A DNA stretch of 15,196 bases, from assembly GCA_031272615.1 (NCBI GenBank), contig JAISTL010000335.1:1-15196 (forward strand), given 5' to 3'. Shown piece after piece: positions 6,454-13,929 of the stretch (positions are counted from its first letter, which is position 1; every line of letters begins with the position of its first letter). The translations under genes were made by a program, and so were the position numbers. The notes under the pieces were generated by a model, which saw only the letters and a program-made list of their open reading frames with translations, made no database searches and was not told the DNA's origin. The DNA is from Methylobacteriaceae bacterium. GTDB lineage: Bacteria; Pseudomonadota; Alphaproteobacteria; Rhizobiales; Beijerinckiaceae.

Positions 6454-8049
6454 TCAGCTCTTGCGCCACCAGCGCTCGAGCAGACGGTGGTCGTCCAGCT
6501 CCGAGCCGGTGCCGAGTTTTTCCGGATGGCCGATCTTGTCGGATTGGGCGTGGATGGTGTTGGCCCACACGGGAATCACCACCCCGGACTCGTCGCTGAC
6601 AAGCTGCTGCATTTCGCCGTACATCTGGCGGCGCTTGGTCTCGTCCACCTCGCTGCGGGCGGCGGTGAGCAGTGAGACGAATTTTTCGTTTTCCCAGTGG
6701 CTGTAGTTCCACGGGCCGGTATAACCGCCGGTCAGCATGCCGTCTTCCGTCGGGCGGCCGGCCCACCAGGTGGCGTAAAGGCTGTTGCCGTTGGCTTTGC
6801 GGAGCCGGTCGATGCTGTCCCAGTAGCCGTCGGGGGCTTCCTTGCGGATGTTGATTTTGATGCCCGCCTTTTCGGCGTGCTTCTGATACAGGGTGACCAT
6901 GTCCAACGCGCCGTCGAAGGCGGAGGTGGCGACGATGAACTCCACCTCCAGCGTGTCGACGCCGGCCTTCTTCAGATGGAACTTCGCCTTGTCGGGGTCG
7001 AGGGGCTTGGCGGCAATCGCCGGGTCATGGAACTTGTAGGCCGGGGTGATCGGCTGGTCATTGGCGACGGCGCCGTGGTTGAGATACACCAGTTTCAGGA
7101 TTTCTTCGCGGTCGATGCCGTATTTGAGGGCGGTGCGGATATCGTTGTTGGTGAAGGGGTCGGTGGTGTTGTTCATCACCAGCCAGTAATGGCGGCGTCC
7201 GGCGACTTCGCCCACCTGCAGCCCCCTGGCCTTGGCCAGCAGATCGACGGTCTTCAAATCCGGGCGGTTGATGACGTCCACCGCGCCGGTGACCAGCGCG
7301 CTCTGGCGCGCCACGTCGTCAACGATGGAGATAATCTCGGCGCTGTCGAAATTGACGGCTTTGTAGGCATTCGGGTTGCGTTTGAAGGAGGCGCGCACCC
7401 CCGGCTCGAAATTCTCGAGAATGAAGGGGCCGGCGCCGATACCGCCGAGATAGTCCGGCTTGCCGTCCTTCAACGGCGCGACGGTCAAATGATAATCGGT
7501 CAGCAGATAGGGGAATTCGATGGCGGGGGCGTCGAGCTCGATGATGAAGCTGTCCGCGCCGTCGGCCTTGATATCCTTGACCGACTGGAACACTGACTTG
7601 GCGCCGGACTTGCTGTCCGGGCCGCGATGGTGGTTGAGGGAGGCGACGACATCCTCGGCGGTGACCGTTTTGCCGTTGCTGAAGGTGGCGCCCTTGCGCA
7701 CCTTGAAAATCCACTTGGTGACGTCGTCGGTGTGCTCCCAGCTCTCGACGAGGTCGGGCTTCAAGGTGCCGTCGGCGCCGTATTCGAGAATGCCGCCGCG
7801 GATGGCGAACCCGGTGAGAATCATGAAGGATTCGCCCCAGTTGGCCGGGTCCAGCGTGTCGGAGGCCTGGCCGACGGTGATCCCCAGTTTGATATGGCCG
7901 CCGCTTGCCGGCTTGGCGACTTCGCTCTGCGCCCACAGCCGCTCGGCCGTCGCCAGGCTGAACCCGGCGGCCAGCGCCCCGGTGATGAACCCACGGCGGG
8001 AAATCCGCCCACGGCGGGTGAGGTGTTGAATGAGGTCTCGGTCGGTCAT
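6454..8049 (-). CDS. Tat-exported solute-binding protein of a peptide-type ABC transporter (SBP_bac_5)
   Basis: This 531-residue periplasmic binding protein belongs to the DppA/OppA family (extracellular solute-binding family 5). The N-terminus has a twin-arginine signal, SRRGFITG with R18-R19, followed by a hydrophobic stretch and a likely cleavage near 40, so it should be exported folded. Family features include the SDTLDPANWGES region near the mature start, LVESWE, WIFKVRKGATFSNGKTVTAEDVV, and a C-terminal ENEKFVSLLTAARSE. The mature protein would capture the substrate and hand it to the permeases. Family members bind peptides but also opines, polyamines, nickel chelates and other small molecules, so the ligand cannot be read from the sequence. 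ATG 8049 overlaps the ATPase stop (ATGA), with GGAG eight bases before it, which indicates translational coupling. The length is normal. Confidence 0.92.
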   Translation of the reverse strand: MTDRDLIQHLTRRGRISRRGFITGALAAGFSLATAERLWAQSEVAKPASGGHIKLGITVGQASDTLDPANWGESFMILTGFAIRGGILEYGADGTLKPDLVESWEHTDDVTKWIFKVRKGATFSNGKTVTAEDVVASLNHHRGPDSKSGAKSVFQSVKDIKADGADSFIIELDAPAIEFPYLLTDYHLTVAPLKDGKPDYLGGIGAGPFILENFEPGVRASFKRNPNAYKAVNFDSAEIISIVDDVARQSALVTGAVDVINRPDLKTVDLLAKARGLQVGEVAGRRHYWLVMNNTTDPFTNNDIRTALKYGIDREEILKLVYLNHGAVANDQPITPAYKFHDPAIAAKPLDPDKAKFHLKKAGVDTLEVEFIVATSAFDGALDMVTLYQKHAEKAGIKINIRKEAPDGYWDSIDRLRKANGNSLYATWWAGRPTEDGMLTGGYTGPWNYSHWENEKFVSLLTAARSEVDETKRRQMYGEMQQLVSDESGVVIPVWANTIHAQSDKIGHPEKLGTGSELDDHRLLERWWRKS

Positions 8050-9770
8050 TGGGATACTCCGTGTGCTTGGCTGGTTTCAGCGTGTGGGTTGCAGGTCGTC
8101 GGGCACTGAAGGGGAAGCGCTCCGCCGCCGCCGAGGGCGGACAGGGAGGCGTGACGATGGGCCTGTCCGGCCAGCCAATCGGTCCGGAGTTCCGGAACCG
8201 AGGCCAGCAGCAGATCGATATAGGGGTGAACCGAGTGCCGGAACACGTTGTCAAGCGGGCCGTTGGCGATGACGCGGCCCTCGCGGATAACGGCGACGTC
8301 ATCGGCAATGCGGCGCACGACGCCGATGTCATGGGAAATGAAGATGTACGACGCGCCAGTGCTCTTCTGAACCTGTTTCAGCAGGGCGAGAATCTCCTGG
8401 ACAATGCCGGGATCGAGCGCCGAGGTGACTTCGTCGCAGATGATGACGTCCGGCTTGGCGGCGAGGGCGCGGGCGATGCCGACGCGTTGTTTCTGCCCGC
8501 CGGACAGCTGCCACGGCTTGCGGCCGGCAAACACCTCCGGCAGCTCGACCATGCGCAGCAGTTCGCCGACGCGGGCCCTGACGGCGTCGCGGGTACCGCC
8601 GAAATACAGCGACACCACGCGTCCGAGAATGGCGCCGACCGTCTGTTCCGGGTTGAGGGCGGTATCGGGCTGCTGGTAAATCATCTGGATGGAGCGCAGT
8701 TCTTCGCGGCTGCGCTTCAGGTGAAAGTCGGCCAGCGGGCGGCCGCGGAACTCGACGGAGCCGGAGTCGAAATGCATCAGGCCGCAGATGGCCCGGGCCA
8801 GGGTGCTCTTGCCGCTGCCGGAGGTGCCGACGACGGCGAGGGTTTTGCCCCGCTCCAGCCGCAGGGAGATGTCCTTCAGGGTTTCCGGCATTTTGCGGTA
8901 TCCGGCGGTGAGATGGTTCACCGCCAGCGCCGGTTGAACGGGCGCCGCCGGAACAGCGGCGGCGGGCGCCGGAGCGGCCGGCGGCTGGGAGAACGCCTGC
9001 AACAGCCGCTGGGTGTAAGCCGCGCCGGGATGGGCGAGTACATCGCTGGTGGCGCCGGTTTCCACCATTTTGCCCTGGTTGAGCACGAGAATGCGCCGGG
9101 CGAGCTGTACCACCACCGCCAAATCGTGGCTGATGTAGAGCGCCGCGGTGCCGTGGCGTTTCAGGGTGTCGCGGATGGCGGTGAGAACGTCGAGCTGGGT
9201 CGTCACGTCAAGGGCGGTGGTCGGCTCGTCGAGAATGAGCAGTTCGGGCCCGCCGGCGATGGCCATGGCGATCATGGCGCGCTGCAGCTGGCCGCCGGAC
9301 GCCTGATGCGGGTATTTGCGGCCGAAAAGCTCCGGGTCGGGAAGGTCGAGCTCTTCGAACAGGCCGATGGCGCGGTTTCGCGCCTCTTTGGCCGACAACC
9401 CCTGATGCAGGGTGAGCACTTCCATCACCTGTTTTTCCAGCGTATGGCAGGGGTTGAAGGACGCGGCCGGGCTTTGGGCAATGTAGGCGATGCGCGCGCC
9501 GCGAATCCGGCGCAAACGCCCGGCCGGCAGGGTGAACAGGCTTTCGCCGTTGAACAGCACTTCACCGGCGCGCACCGAACACCCGGGGCGCACATGGCCC
9601 ATGGTCGCCAGGCCCAGGGTGGATTTTCCCGCCCCCGAGCCGCCGATGAGCCCGAGGACCTCGCCCCGGTTCAGGCGGAAATCGATGGAATCGAGGAGCA
9701 TGACGCCCCCCGCCGCCTCGATGCGCAGGTTTTTCACCGCGAGAAGTTCAGCGTGCGGATTATTGGGCAT
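8046..9770 (-). CDS. Fused two-domain peptide-type ABC transporter ATPase (DppD-DppF type)
   Basis: This 574-residue cytoplasmic protein fuses two complete ATPase domains that power uptake. Domain 1 has Walker A GGSGAGKS (43-50), signature SGGQ (158-161), Walker B ILDEP (179-183) and H215. Domain 2 has GTSGSGKS (315-322), LSGGQ (422-426), CDEVTSALD (445-453) and H480. An Ala/Pro linker at 263-281 joins them. HPY followed by IDLLLASVPEL (516-527) is the C-terminal signature of oligopeptide transporter ATPases. About 45 residues of His/Ala/Ser-rich tail follow without a recognised motif and without the usual cysteine cluster. ATG 9770 overlaps the end of the permease gene by 11 bases, which indicates coupling. 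The longer frame to 9860 runs over permease coding sequence and is rejected. Such fusions are common in alphaproteobacteria. Confidence 0.93.
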   Translation of the reverse strand: MPNNPHAELLAVKNLRIEAAGGVMLLDSIDFRLNRGEVLGLIGGSGAGKSTLGLATMGHVRPGCSVRAGEVLFNGESLFTLPAGRLRRIRGARIAYIAQSPAASFNPCHTLEKQVMEVLTLHQGLSAKEARNRAIGLFEELDLPDPELFGRKYPHQASGGQLQRAMIAMAIAGGPELLILDEPTTALDVTTQLDVLTAIRDTLKRHGTAALYISHDLAVVVQLARRILVLNQGKMVETGATSDVLAHPGAAYTQRLLQAFSQPPAAPAPAAAVPAAPVQPALAVNHLTAGYRKMPETLKDISLRLERGKTLAVVGTSGSGKSTLARAICGLMHFDSGSVEFRGRPLADFHLKRSREELRSIQMIYQQPDTALNPEQTVGAILGRVVSLYFGGTRDAVRARVGELLRMVELPEVFAGRKPWQLSGGQKQRVGIARALAAKPDVIICDEVTSALDPGIVQEILALLKQVQKSTGASYIFISHDIGVVRRIADDVAVIREGRVIANGPLDNVFRHSVHPYIDLLLASVPELRTDWLAGQAHRHASLSALGGGGALPLQCPTTCNPHAETSQAHGVSQ

Positions 9771-10569
9771 GGCGCGACCCGCTTTCCAGAGTCCAGTCAA
9801 CGATGAGATTGACGGCGATGGTGACCACGGCGATGGCGGTGGCCGGAATGAGCGGCGCAATGCCGCCGAAGCTGATGATGGTGGCGTTGTCCCGCACCAT
9901 GGAGCCCCAGTCGGTCAACGGCGGCTGAATGCCCATGCCGAGGAAGCTCAGGGAGGCGATTTCCAGGAAATTGTTGCAGAAGCGCAGGCCGAACTCCGTC
10001 TTTTTGGCTGACAGGATGTTGGGCAGCACCTCCACGAACATCAGGCGGAACACGCTGTCGCGCCGCAGCAGCGCCGCCTCGAAATATTCGAGCACCACGA
10101 TGTCCGCCGCCATGGCCCGGGTCAGGCGGAAAACCCGGGTCGAGTCCAGAACGGCGATGGTGGCGATGAGCACGGGCGTCGATGTTCCGAGAATCGACAG
10201 GATGACAAGGGCGAAAATCAGGGTCGGGATGGACATCATGGCGTCGACGAGACGGGAGAGAACCGTGTCGACCCAGCCGCCCTTCACCGCGGCGAACAGG
10301 CCGACGGTGGTGCCGATGACCAGCGACAGCACGGTGCTGGCGAGGGCCACGAACAGGGTGACCCGCCCGGCGTAGAGCAGGCGGGAATACATGTCGCGGC
10401 CGAGATTGTCGGTGCCGAGCCAGTTGACCATGCTCACCGGGTCCCAGACGCCGCCGACCACATCGTCCCAGACATAGGGGCTGACATAGGGCGCGAGCAG
10501 CACCAGCACGGCGAGGATGACGAGAACCGTCACACTGGCGACACCCTGGAGCACAATCAGTTTTCTCAT
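9760..10569 (-). CDS. Peptide-type ABC transporter permease (DppC family)
   Basis: This 269-residue inner-membrane permease is one half of the transmembrane channel. The hallmark GTDNLGRDMYSRLLYAGR (about 52-69) follows TM1 (about 10-30), and five to six hydrophobic segments can be seen. The cytoplasmic coupling loop lies around 160-185, and SFLGMGIQPPLTDWG (about 218-232) is typical of the DppC side. The length is slightly short for the family but complete. ATG 10569 has GAGGG four bases upstream and lies seven bases after the stop of the partner permease. The stop TAA at 9760-9762 lies inside the start of the ATPase gene. Confidence 0.92.
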   Translation of the reverse strand: MRKLIVLQGVASVTVLVILAVLVLLAPYVSPYVWDDVVGGVWDPVSMVNWLGTDNLGRDMYSRLLYAGRVTLFVALASTVLSLVIGTTVGLFAAVKGGWVDTVLSRLVDAMMSIPTLIFALVILSILGTSTPVLIATIAVLDSTRVFRLTRAMAADIVVLEYFEAALLRRDSVFRLMFVEVLPNILSAKKTEFGLRFCNNFLEIASLSFLGMGIQPPLTDWGSMVRDNATIISFGGIAPLIPATAIAVVTIAVNLIVDWTLESGSRHAQ

Positions 10570-10576
10570 CGGTCCC

Positions 10577-11599
10577 TCACTTCGGGTAGCGCAGGCGCGG
10601 GTTGCAGACGATATTGAGCAGGTCGGCCAGCAGGTTCAACACGATGTACGTCACCGCGAACACCAGCCCGCAGGCCTGAACCACCGGCACGTCGCGCTTG
10701 CCGACCGCCTCGACAAGATAGGAGCCGACGCCCGGATAGACAAAGATGAATTCCACGATGACCACCCCGGCCACCATATAGGCCAGGTTGAAGGAAATCA
10801 CCTGAATGATCGGCGCGAGGGCGTTGGGCAGGGCGTGATAGAGAATAATCCGCCACGCCGGAACACCCTTGAGCAGGGCCATTTCAATGTACGATTCCTG
10901 CATAACGGACAAAATGGCGGTGCGAGTCATGCGCATGACATAGGCGAAAACCGCCAGAACCAAGGTGATGACCGGAAGGGCAATGGCGTCGAGGCGTTCG
11001 GTAAAAGAGGCGTTGGCCGCCACGTTGGACAGGCTGGAGAACAGGCCGAGGTGCACGGAAAACACCAGAATGAGGATGTAGGCGATGAGAAACACCGGCA
11101 GGGAAATGGCGGCCAGCCCGAGAATGTTCACCAGCCGGTCGACGACGCCGTTGCGCCATACCGCCGTGATGATTCCCATCAGCAGTGACAGCGGCATCAC
11201 CACCACCGCGGCGATTCCGGCCAGGGAGAAGGTGTTGATGACGCGCACCCACAGTTCCGGCGCAATGGCGGCCTGCGTTGTGAGGGAGGTGCCGAGGTCG
11301 CCGCCGAGAAAGCCCGTCAGCCACCGCAGATAGCGGACATAGGCCGGGTCGTAAAGGTTGAGGGAAACGCGGATGGCGTGCAGCGCCTCATCGGTTGCCA
11401 CCGAGCCGAGGAGCGCGATGGCAACATCGCCGGGGAGAATCTCGGTTCCCGCGAAAATCAGCAACGACACGAGAAACGTCGTCAACACCGCCTGCAACAA
11501 CCGTTTGACAATCAACTGAGCCACACCAGAACTCCAACCGGAGGAAGCCGCGGGAGGGGACACGTCCTTGAACCGGACGGTGTGAGCCGCCGATGCCAT
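10577..11599 (-). CDS. Peptide-type ABC transporter permease (DppB family), first gene of the operon
   Basis: This 340-residue inner-membrane permease forms the channel with its DppC partner. It shows ILPGD (54-58) after TM1, LGTSLTTQAAIAPEL around 102-116, six hydrophobic segments, and the coupling loop MALLKGVPAWRIILYHALPNA. The C-terminus ends NPRLRYPK, as expected. About 28 extra residues precede TM1, with low complexity (SPPAASSGWSSG), so a later start is possible; ATG 11599 is the first in frame and no strong binding site marks any alternative. It is the promoter-proximal gene of the set, and the gaps or overlaps to the next genes (7 bases, 11-base overlap, 4-base overlap) show a tight operon. 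Confidence 0.92.
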   Translation of the reverse strand: MASAAHTVRFKDVSPPAASSGWSSGVAQLIVKRLLQAVLTTFLVSLLIFAGTEILPGDVAIALLGSVATDEALHAIRVSLNLYDPAYVRYLRWLTGFLGGDLGTSLTTQAAIAPELWVRVINTFSLAGIAAVVVMPLSLLMGIITAVWRNGVVDRLVNILGLAAISLPVFLIAYILILVFSVHLGLFSSLSNVAANASFTERLDAIALPVITLVLAVFAYVMRMTRTAILSVMQESYIEMALLKGVPAWRIILYHALPNALAPIIQVISFNLAYMVAGVVIVEFIFVYPGVGSYLVEAVGKRDVPVVQACGLVFAVTYIVLNLLADLLNIVCNPRLRYPK

Positions 11600-11648
11600 G
11601 CGGTGTTCCGTGTCCTGAATCGCGGATCTTCCCTTAGGGAACGTTCGA

Positions 11649-11676
11649 AGTATAGCACAATTGTTCTTTTAAACAA
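11649..11676 (-). promoter_or_regulatory. Promoter candidate for the transporter-cupin-SDR operon
   Basis: On the minus strand TATACT (11649-11654, five of six to the -10) lies 16 bases after a weak -35 TTGTTT (11671-11676), in an AT-rich patch that contrasts with the GC-rich flanks. Transcription would start about 45 bases before ATG 11599. The weak -35 sits inside the inverted repeat at 11660-11677. Confidence 0.6.
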
Positions 11677-11677
11677 T
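11660..11677. promoter_or_regulatory. Operator candidate: perfect inverted repeat over the promoter
   Basis: ATTGTT-CTTTTA-AACAAT has perfect six-base arms around six bases and covers the -35 and part of the spacer of the operon promoter. The size and symmetry fit a dimeric helix-turn-helix repressor such as GntR, LacI or TetR types. No regulator gene is in the window, so the protein is unknown. Confidence 0.55.
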
Positions 11678-11737
11678 AAATTTTCAGAAATATTCAATAA
11701 TAAGAATACGTTCGTAATAAATGACGCTTAACCGGGC

Positions 11738-11847
11738 GTGGACGCGGTGGACAAGGGTGGACTTGGTGGACAATTCCGAATCCGGAGTGTGGAATTGTGA
11801 GCCTGTCCATCGTGTCCACCCTTGTCCACCGTGTCCACCAAGTCCAC
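11738..11847. repeat. Palindromic array of GTGGAC boxes
   Basis: Four GTGGAC boxes on the left (starting at 11738, 11747, 11757 and 11766) face five inverted boxes on the right (11805 with one mismatch, 11814, 11824, 11833, 11842), spaced 9 or 10 bases. GGTGGACAAGGGTGGAC (11746-11762) is perfectly complementary to 11814-11830, and ACAATTCC (11770-11777) to GGAATTGT (11791-11798) inside it, so a long nested hairpin can form. The stretch lies between the ends of bolA and the transporter promoter. It may terminate or insulate, or be a mobile intergenic repeat. Confidence 0.75.
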
Positions 11848-11858
11848 CAAATTCTTGC

Positions 11859-11888
11859 TGGATTGCTTCGCTCACGCTCGCAATGACG
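11859..11888 (-). repeat. ERSEAIQ-type small intergenic repeat
   Basis: On the minus strand this reads CGTCATTGCGAGCG, then TGAGCGAAGCAATCCA. That is a variant of a dispersed palindromic repeat found between genes in many proteobacteria, which in one frame translates as (E)RSEAIQ or, as here, IASVSEAIQ. The arms ATTGC and GCAAT can pair. It is noncoding and is often wrongly annotated as a small hypothetical protein. Confidence 0.75.
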
Positions 11889-11910
11889 CCGCGCCCGGCG
11901 GGGGCGGCGT

Positions 11911-12180
11911 TCATCCGCCGCCGGGCGGCCGGGCGGTGATGCGCACCGCGTGGGCGCCGCGGGCAAAGGCCGGTTCGATGGCGGCGTACACCAAGCGATG
12001 ACGTTCCAGACGGGTTTTCCCGGCGAAGGCGGTCGCCTCGATGACAACGGCGAAATGGCTTTCACCGCCGCGCCCGGCCTCGCGGTGGCCGTGGTGCGGG
12101 CAGCTTTCATCCTCGACGGTGAGGAATGACGGCTGAAAGGCGCTGCGCAGCGCCGCTTCCATTTCATCACGCAGGGTCAT
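11911..12180 (-). CDS. bolA: BolA family protein
   Basis: This 89-residue cytoplasmic protein has the BolA fold pattern: SHFAVVIEATAFAGKTRLERHRLVYAAI (41-68), with the conserved RHRxVY (60-65) and HAVRI (77-81). BolA proteins pair with monothiol glutaredoxins to handle iron-sulfur clusters and in some species affect transcription and cell shape. The loop has C27, H29, H30 and H32, which together with H77 are candidate cluster ligands. No glutaredoxin gene is in the window. ATG 12180 lies 33 bases after the last DUF805 gene, with GGGAG about 11 bases before it, so it is probably the last gene of that operon. The symbol names the family; the subgroup is not settled. Confidence 0.92.
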   Translation of the reverse strand: MTLRDEMEAALRSAFQPSFLTVEDESCPHHGHREAGRGGESHFAVVIEATAFAGKTRLERHRLVYAAIEPAFARGAHAVRITARPPGGG

Positions 12181-12213
12181 GCTTCGGACGTCTCCCTTCC
12201 GGTTGAGTATGCT

Positions 12214-12651
12214 TCATGATTCGGCGTCCGGCGTGGCCGCGGGCCCGGCCGGTTGCGCCAGCGGGTCTTCCCCGAAGCGGTTGGCGCCTTTGCTGCCCCT
12301 GATGGAGAACACGATGAACAACGGCACGAGACAGGCGAACTGGGCGAGGAGCGCGACGGGCCTGGTGAAAAACACCGCGGCGCCCGTCACGCCGTAGACA
12401 AGGATCTGCCACCAGCCGCGGCAATCGAGGTCATGCAGGCGGCGCGTCGTCACCGCCATGAGCGGGGTGAGCGGCGCCAGCACCACCAGAACGCCGACTG
12501 CCGGATGAATCAGCGCCGACAGTAAAACCGCCGTGATATAGCACATGGAGGCGAAAACCATGAACCACCAGTATTCCGCCCGACGCGCCCGCCCGGAAAA
12601 CGTCCGGTATTTTTCGATGAGCGCAACTTTGAGAGCGGTGTGGAAGTCCAT
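12214..12651 (-). CDS. DUF805 family inner-membrane protein, copy 3
   Basis: This 145-residue protein shows the DUF805 (YhaH-like) pattern: FSGRARRAEYWWF (18-30), a central VTTRRLHDLDCRGWWQI, and a C-terminal RGSKGANRFGEDPL. Three to four hydrophobic segments lie between these motifs. The family is a membrane protein of unknown function; the Arg-rich, Trp and RLHD motifs probably lie at the cytoplasmic face. ATG 12651 has GAGGG seven bases upstream and lies 29 bases after the stop of copy 2. It is closest to copy 1 in its TTRRLHDLD motif and shares the start MDFxTA with copy 2. Confidence 0.9.
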   Translation of the reverse strand: MDFHTALKVALIEKYRTFSGRARRAEYWWFMVFASMCYITAVLLSALIHPAVGVLVVLAPLTPLMAVTTRRLHDLDCRGWWQILVYGVTGAAVFFTRPVALLAQFACLVPLFIVFSIRGSKGANRFGEDPLAQPAGPAATPDAES

Positions 12652-12680
12652 GAGTGTGCCCTCAACGGCGCGGCCGGAGT

Positions 12681-13091
12681 TTAAACGTAACCTTGTCCGG
12701 ACTCTCCGGCCAGCGGGTCTTCACCGAACCGGTTGGGGCCGTCGGTTCCCTTCTTCGCGAGGTACATGAAAAACGCCACGACGATGAAAAGCCCGGCGAG
12801 CATCGCGATGCCGGCGTCGAGTAAACCCACGACGGTCACAATCCCGAAGGGAGCCGCCTGCCACCAGCCGCTGAGGTTGAGGTCATGCAGGCGGCGCGCT
12901 CCCACCGCGAGGTTGGGGCACAGCAGCGCCAACCCGATGACGGTGCCGATCAACGGATGAATTGCCCCGCCGATGCTGTTACAGATGGTGGCGAACAACA
13001 CGAACCACCAGAACTCCGCCCGGCGCGCCCGCCCGGTAAACGTCGCGTATTTCTGCGTGAGCACGGTTTTGACAGCGGTGAGAAAATCCAT
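12681..13091 (-). CDS. DUF805 family inner-membrane protein, copy 2
   Basis: This 136-residue DUF805 protein has FTGRARRAEFWWF (18-30), GARRLHDLNLSGWW and KGTDGPNRFGEDPL, with about four hydrophobic segments. It is a paralogue of its two neighbours. ATG 13091 has GGAGG six bases upstream. It has its own promoter candidate at 13161-13189, and copy 3 and bolA probably share the transcript. The stop TAA shows that TAA is used normally in this genome. Function unknown. Confidence 0.9.
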   Translation of the reverse strand: MDFLTAVKTVLTQKYATFTGRARRAEFWWFVLFATICNSIGGAIHPLIGTVIGLALLCPNLAVGARRLHDLNLSGWWQAAPFGIVTVVGLLDAGIAMLAGLFIVVAFFMYLAKKGTDGPNRFGEDPLAGESGQGYV

Positions 13092-13160
13092 GAGTGACCT
13101 CCGGCGGTTTGTGTTTGTTGAGAATTCCGGCGCCGGGACGGCGCCTGCGCTTGAAGACGC

Positions 13161-13189
13161 AGAATATAGGAGGATTGCCGCCGTGACAA
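13161..13189 (-). promoter_or_regulatory. Promoter candidate before DUF805 copy 2
   Basis: TTGTCA (13184-13189) is followed after 15 bases by TATATT (13163-13168) or after 17 by TATTCT (13161-13166). The arrangement repeats that of 13789-13817 before copy 1, so the promoter appears to have been duplicated with the gene. Confidence 0.5.
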
Positions 13190-13258
13190 TATGCCGGTTT
13201 GCCCGGTCACAGGTATTGCAAGGGCGGCGGGAGGGATATGCAGGAGGCGGTCCGGTTT

Positions 13259-13714
13259 TCAGGGCGCGGGATCACCGCGGTCGCTCCCCGGGGCAGGCGG
13301 TTTGACCTCTTCAACCTGATCGGACCCGCCTTCCAGTGGGTCGTCGCCGAAGCGGTTGGGACCTTTGGTGCCCGGTGTCCCCAGGCAAACGAGAAACCCG
13401 ACGAACACAACCAGCCCGACCACCACCGCGGCAAAATGCCCGACGGCCATCCCGCCGAGAAGAAAGGCATAAGGAATGATCTGCCACCACCCTCTGTAAT
13501 CGAGGTCATGCAGGCGGCGCGTGGTCACCGCGAAAGTGGGAATCATAAAGATCACCACGGTTGCGAGGTACAATCGCCAATCGATTTTCTCCGTCGTTCT
13601 GGCAAGAACCATGGTGAACAGATAAAACCACCAGAACTCCGCCCGCCGGGCGCGCCCGAAAAACGACATGTATTTTTGTATCACTACGACCTTGAGTGCG
13701 GTGGGGAAATTCAT
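13259..13714 (-). CDS. DUF805 family inner-membrane protein, copy 1
   Basis: This 151-residue DUF805 protein has FFGRARRAEFWWF (18-30), VTTRRLHDLDYRGWWQI and PGTKGPNRFGDDPL, with three to four hydrophobic segments, then a charged Pro/Asp tail of about 22 residues that the paralogues lack. ATG 13714 is chosen over the longer frame to 13900 because GGAGAG lies four bases before it and MNFPTALKVVVIQKY aligns with the starts of the other two copies. The 167-base gap to copy 2 holds a second promoter. Function unknown. Confidence 0.9.
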   Translation of the reverse strand: MNFPTALKVVVIQKYMSFFGRARRAEFWWFYLFTMVLARTTEKIDWRLYLATVVIFMIPTFAVTTRRLHDLDYRGWWQIIPYAFLLGGMAVGHFAAVVVGLVVFVGFLVCLGTPGTKGPNRFGDDPLEGGSDQVEEVKPPAPGSDRGDPAP

Positions 13715-13788
13715 GACTCTCTCCGGAGGCGTGAGGTTATTGAAGGATATCCCATCGGTATGATGTTGAATCTCATTTTGAGAACCCG

Positions 13789-13817
13789 GATATATACGAG
13801 GCGTTGAACAATGACAA
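13789..13817 (-). promoter_or_regulatory. Promoter candidate before DUF805 copy 1
   Basis: TTGTCA (13812-13817) is followed after 17 bases by TATATC (13789-13794), or after 15 by TATATA. It is divergent from the queG promoter and resembles the element at 13161-13189. Confidence 0.5.
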
Positions 13818-13870
13818 CATATTCGTTGGTTCAAGCGGCCGCGCCTGCAACGGCACTGCAGAAACGGCTT

Positions 13871-13898
13871 TTGTCCGGCCGGGCTTCGGGAGTATAAC
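13871..13898 (+). promoter_or_regulatory. Promoter candidate for queG
   Basis: TTGTCC (13871-13876) is followed after 16 bases by TATAAC (13893-13898, five of six to the -10). Transcription would start about 25 bases before ATG 13930, just enough for the ribosome binding site. Confidence 0.55.
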
Positions 13899-13929
13899 AA
13901 AACACGCCGTTATTCCCCGTCGAGGACCC

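Noticed and set aside
8049..9806. 585-codon plus-strand open frame antisense to the ATPase gene
   Set aside because: It exactly shadows a well-supported ABC ATPase gene. Long antisense frames are expected in GC-rich coding DNA, and its translation is Gly/Ala/His/Arg-rich without motifs.
11720..11850. Transposon terminal inverted repeats
   Set aside because: The arms enclose only about 50 bases with no transposase and no visible target duplication, so this is a palindromic repeat and not an insertion sequence as such.
11694..12170. Open frames with WWTWWTRWTR or IASVSEAIQ peptides between bolA and the transporter
   Set aside because: They are translations of the GTGGAC array and the ERSEAIQ-type repeat, or run antisense to or out of frame with bolA.
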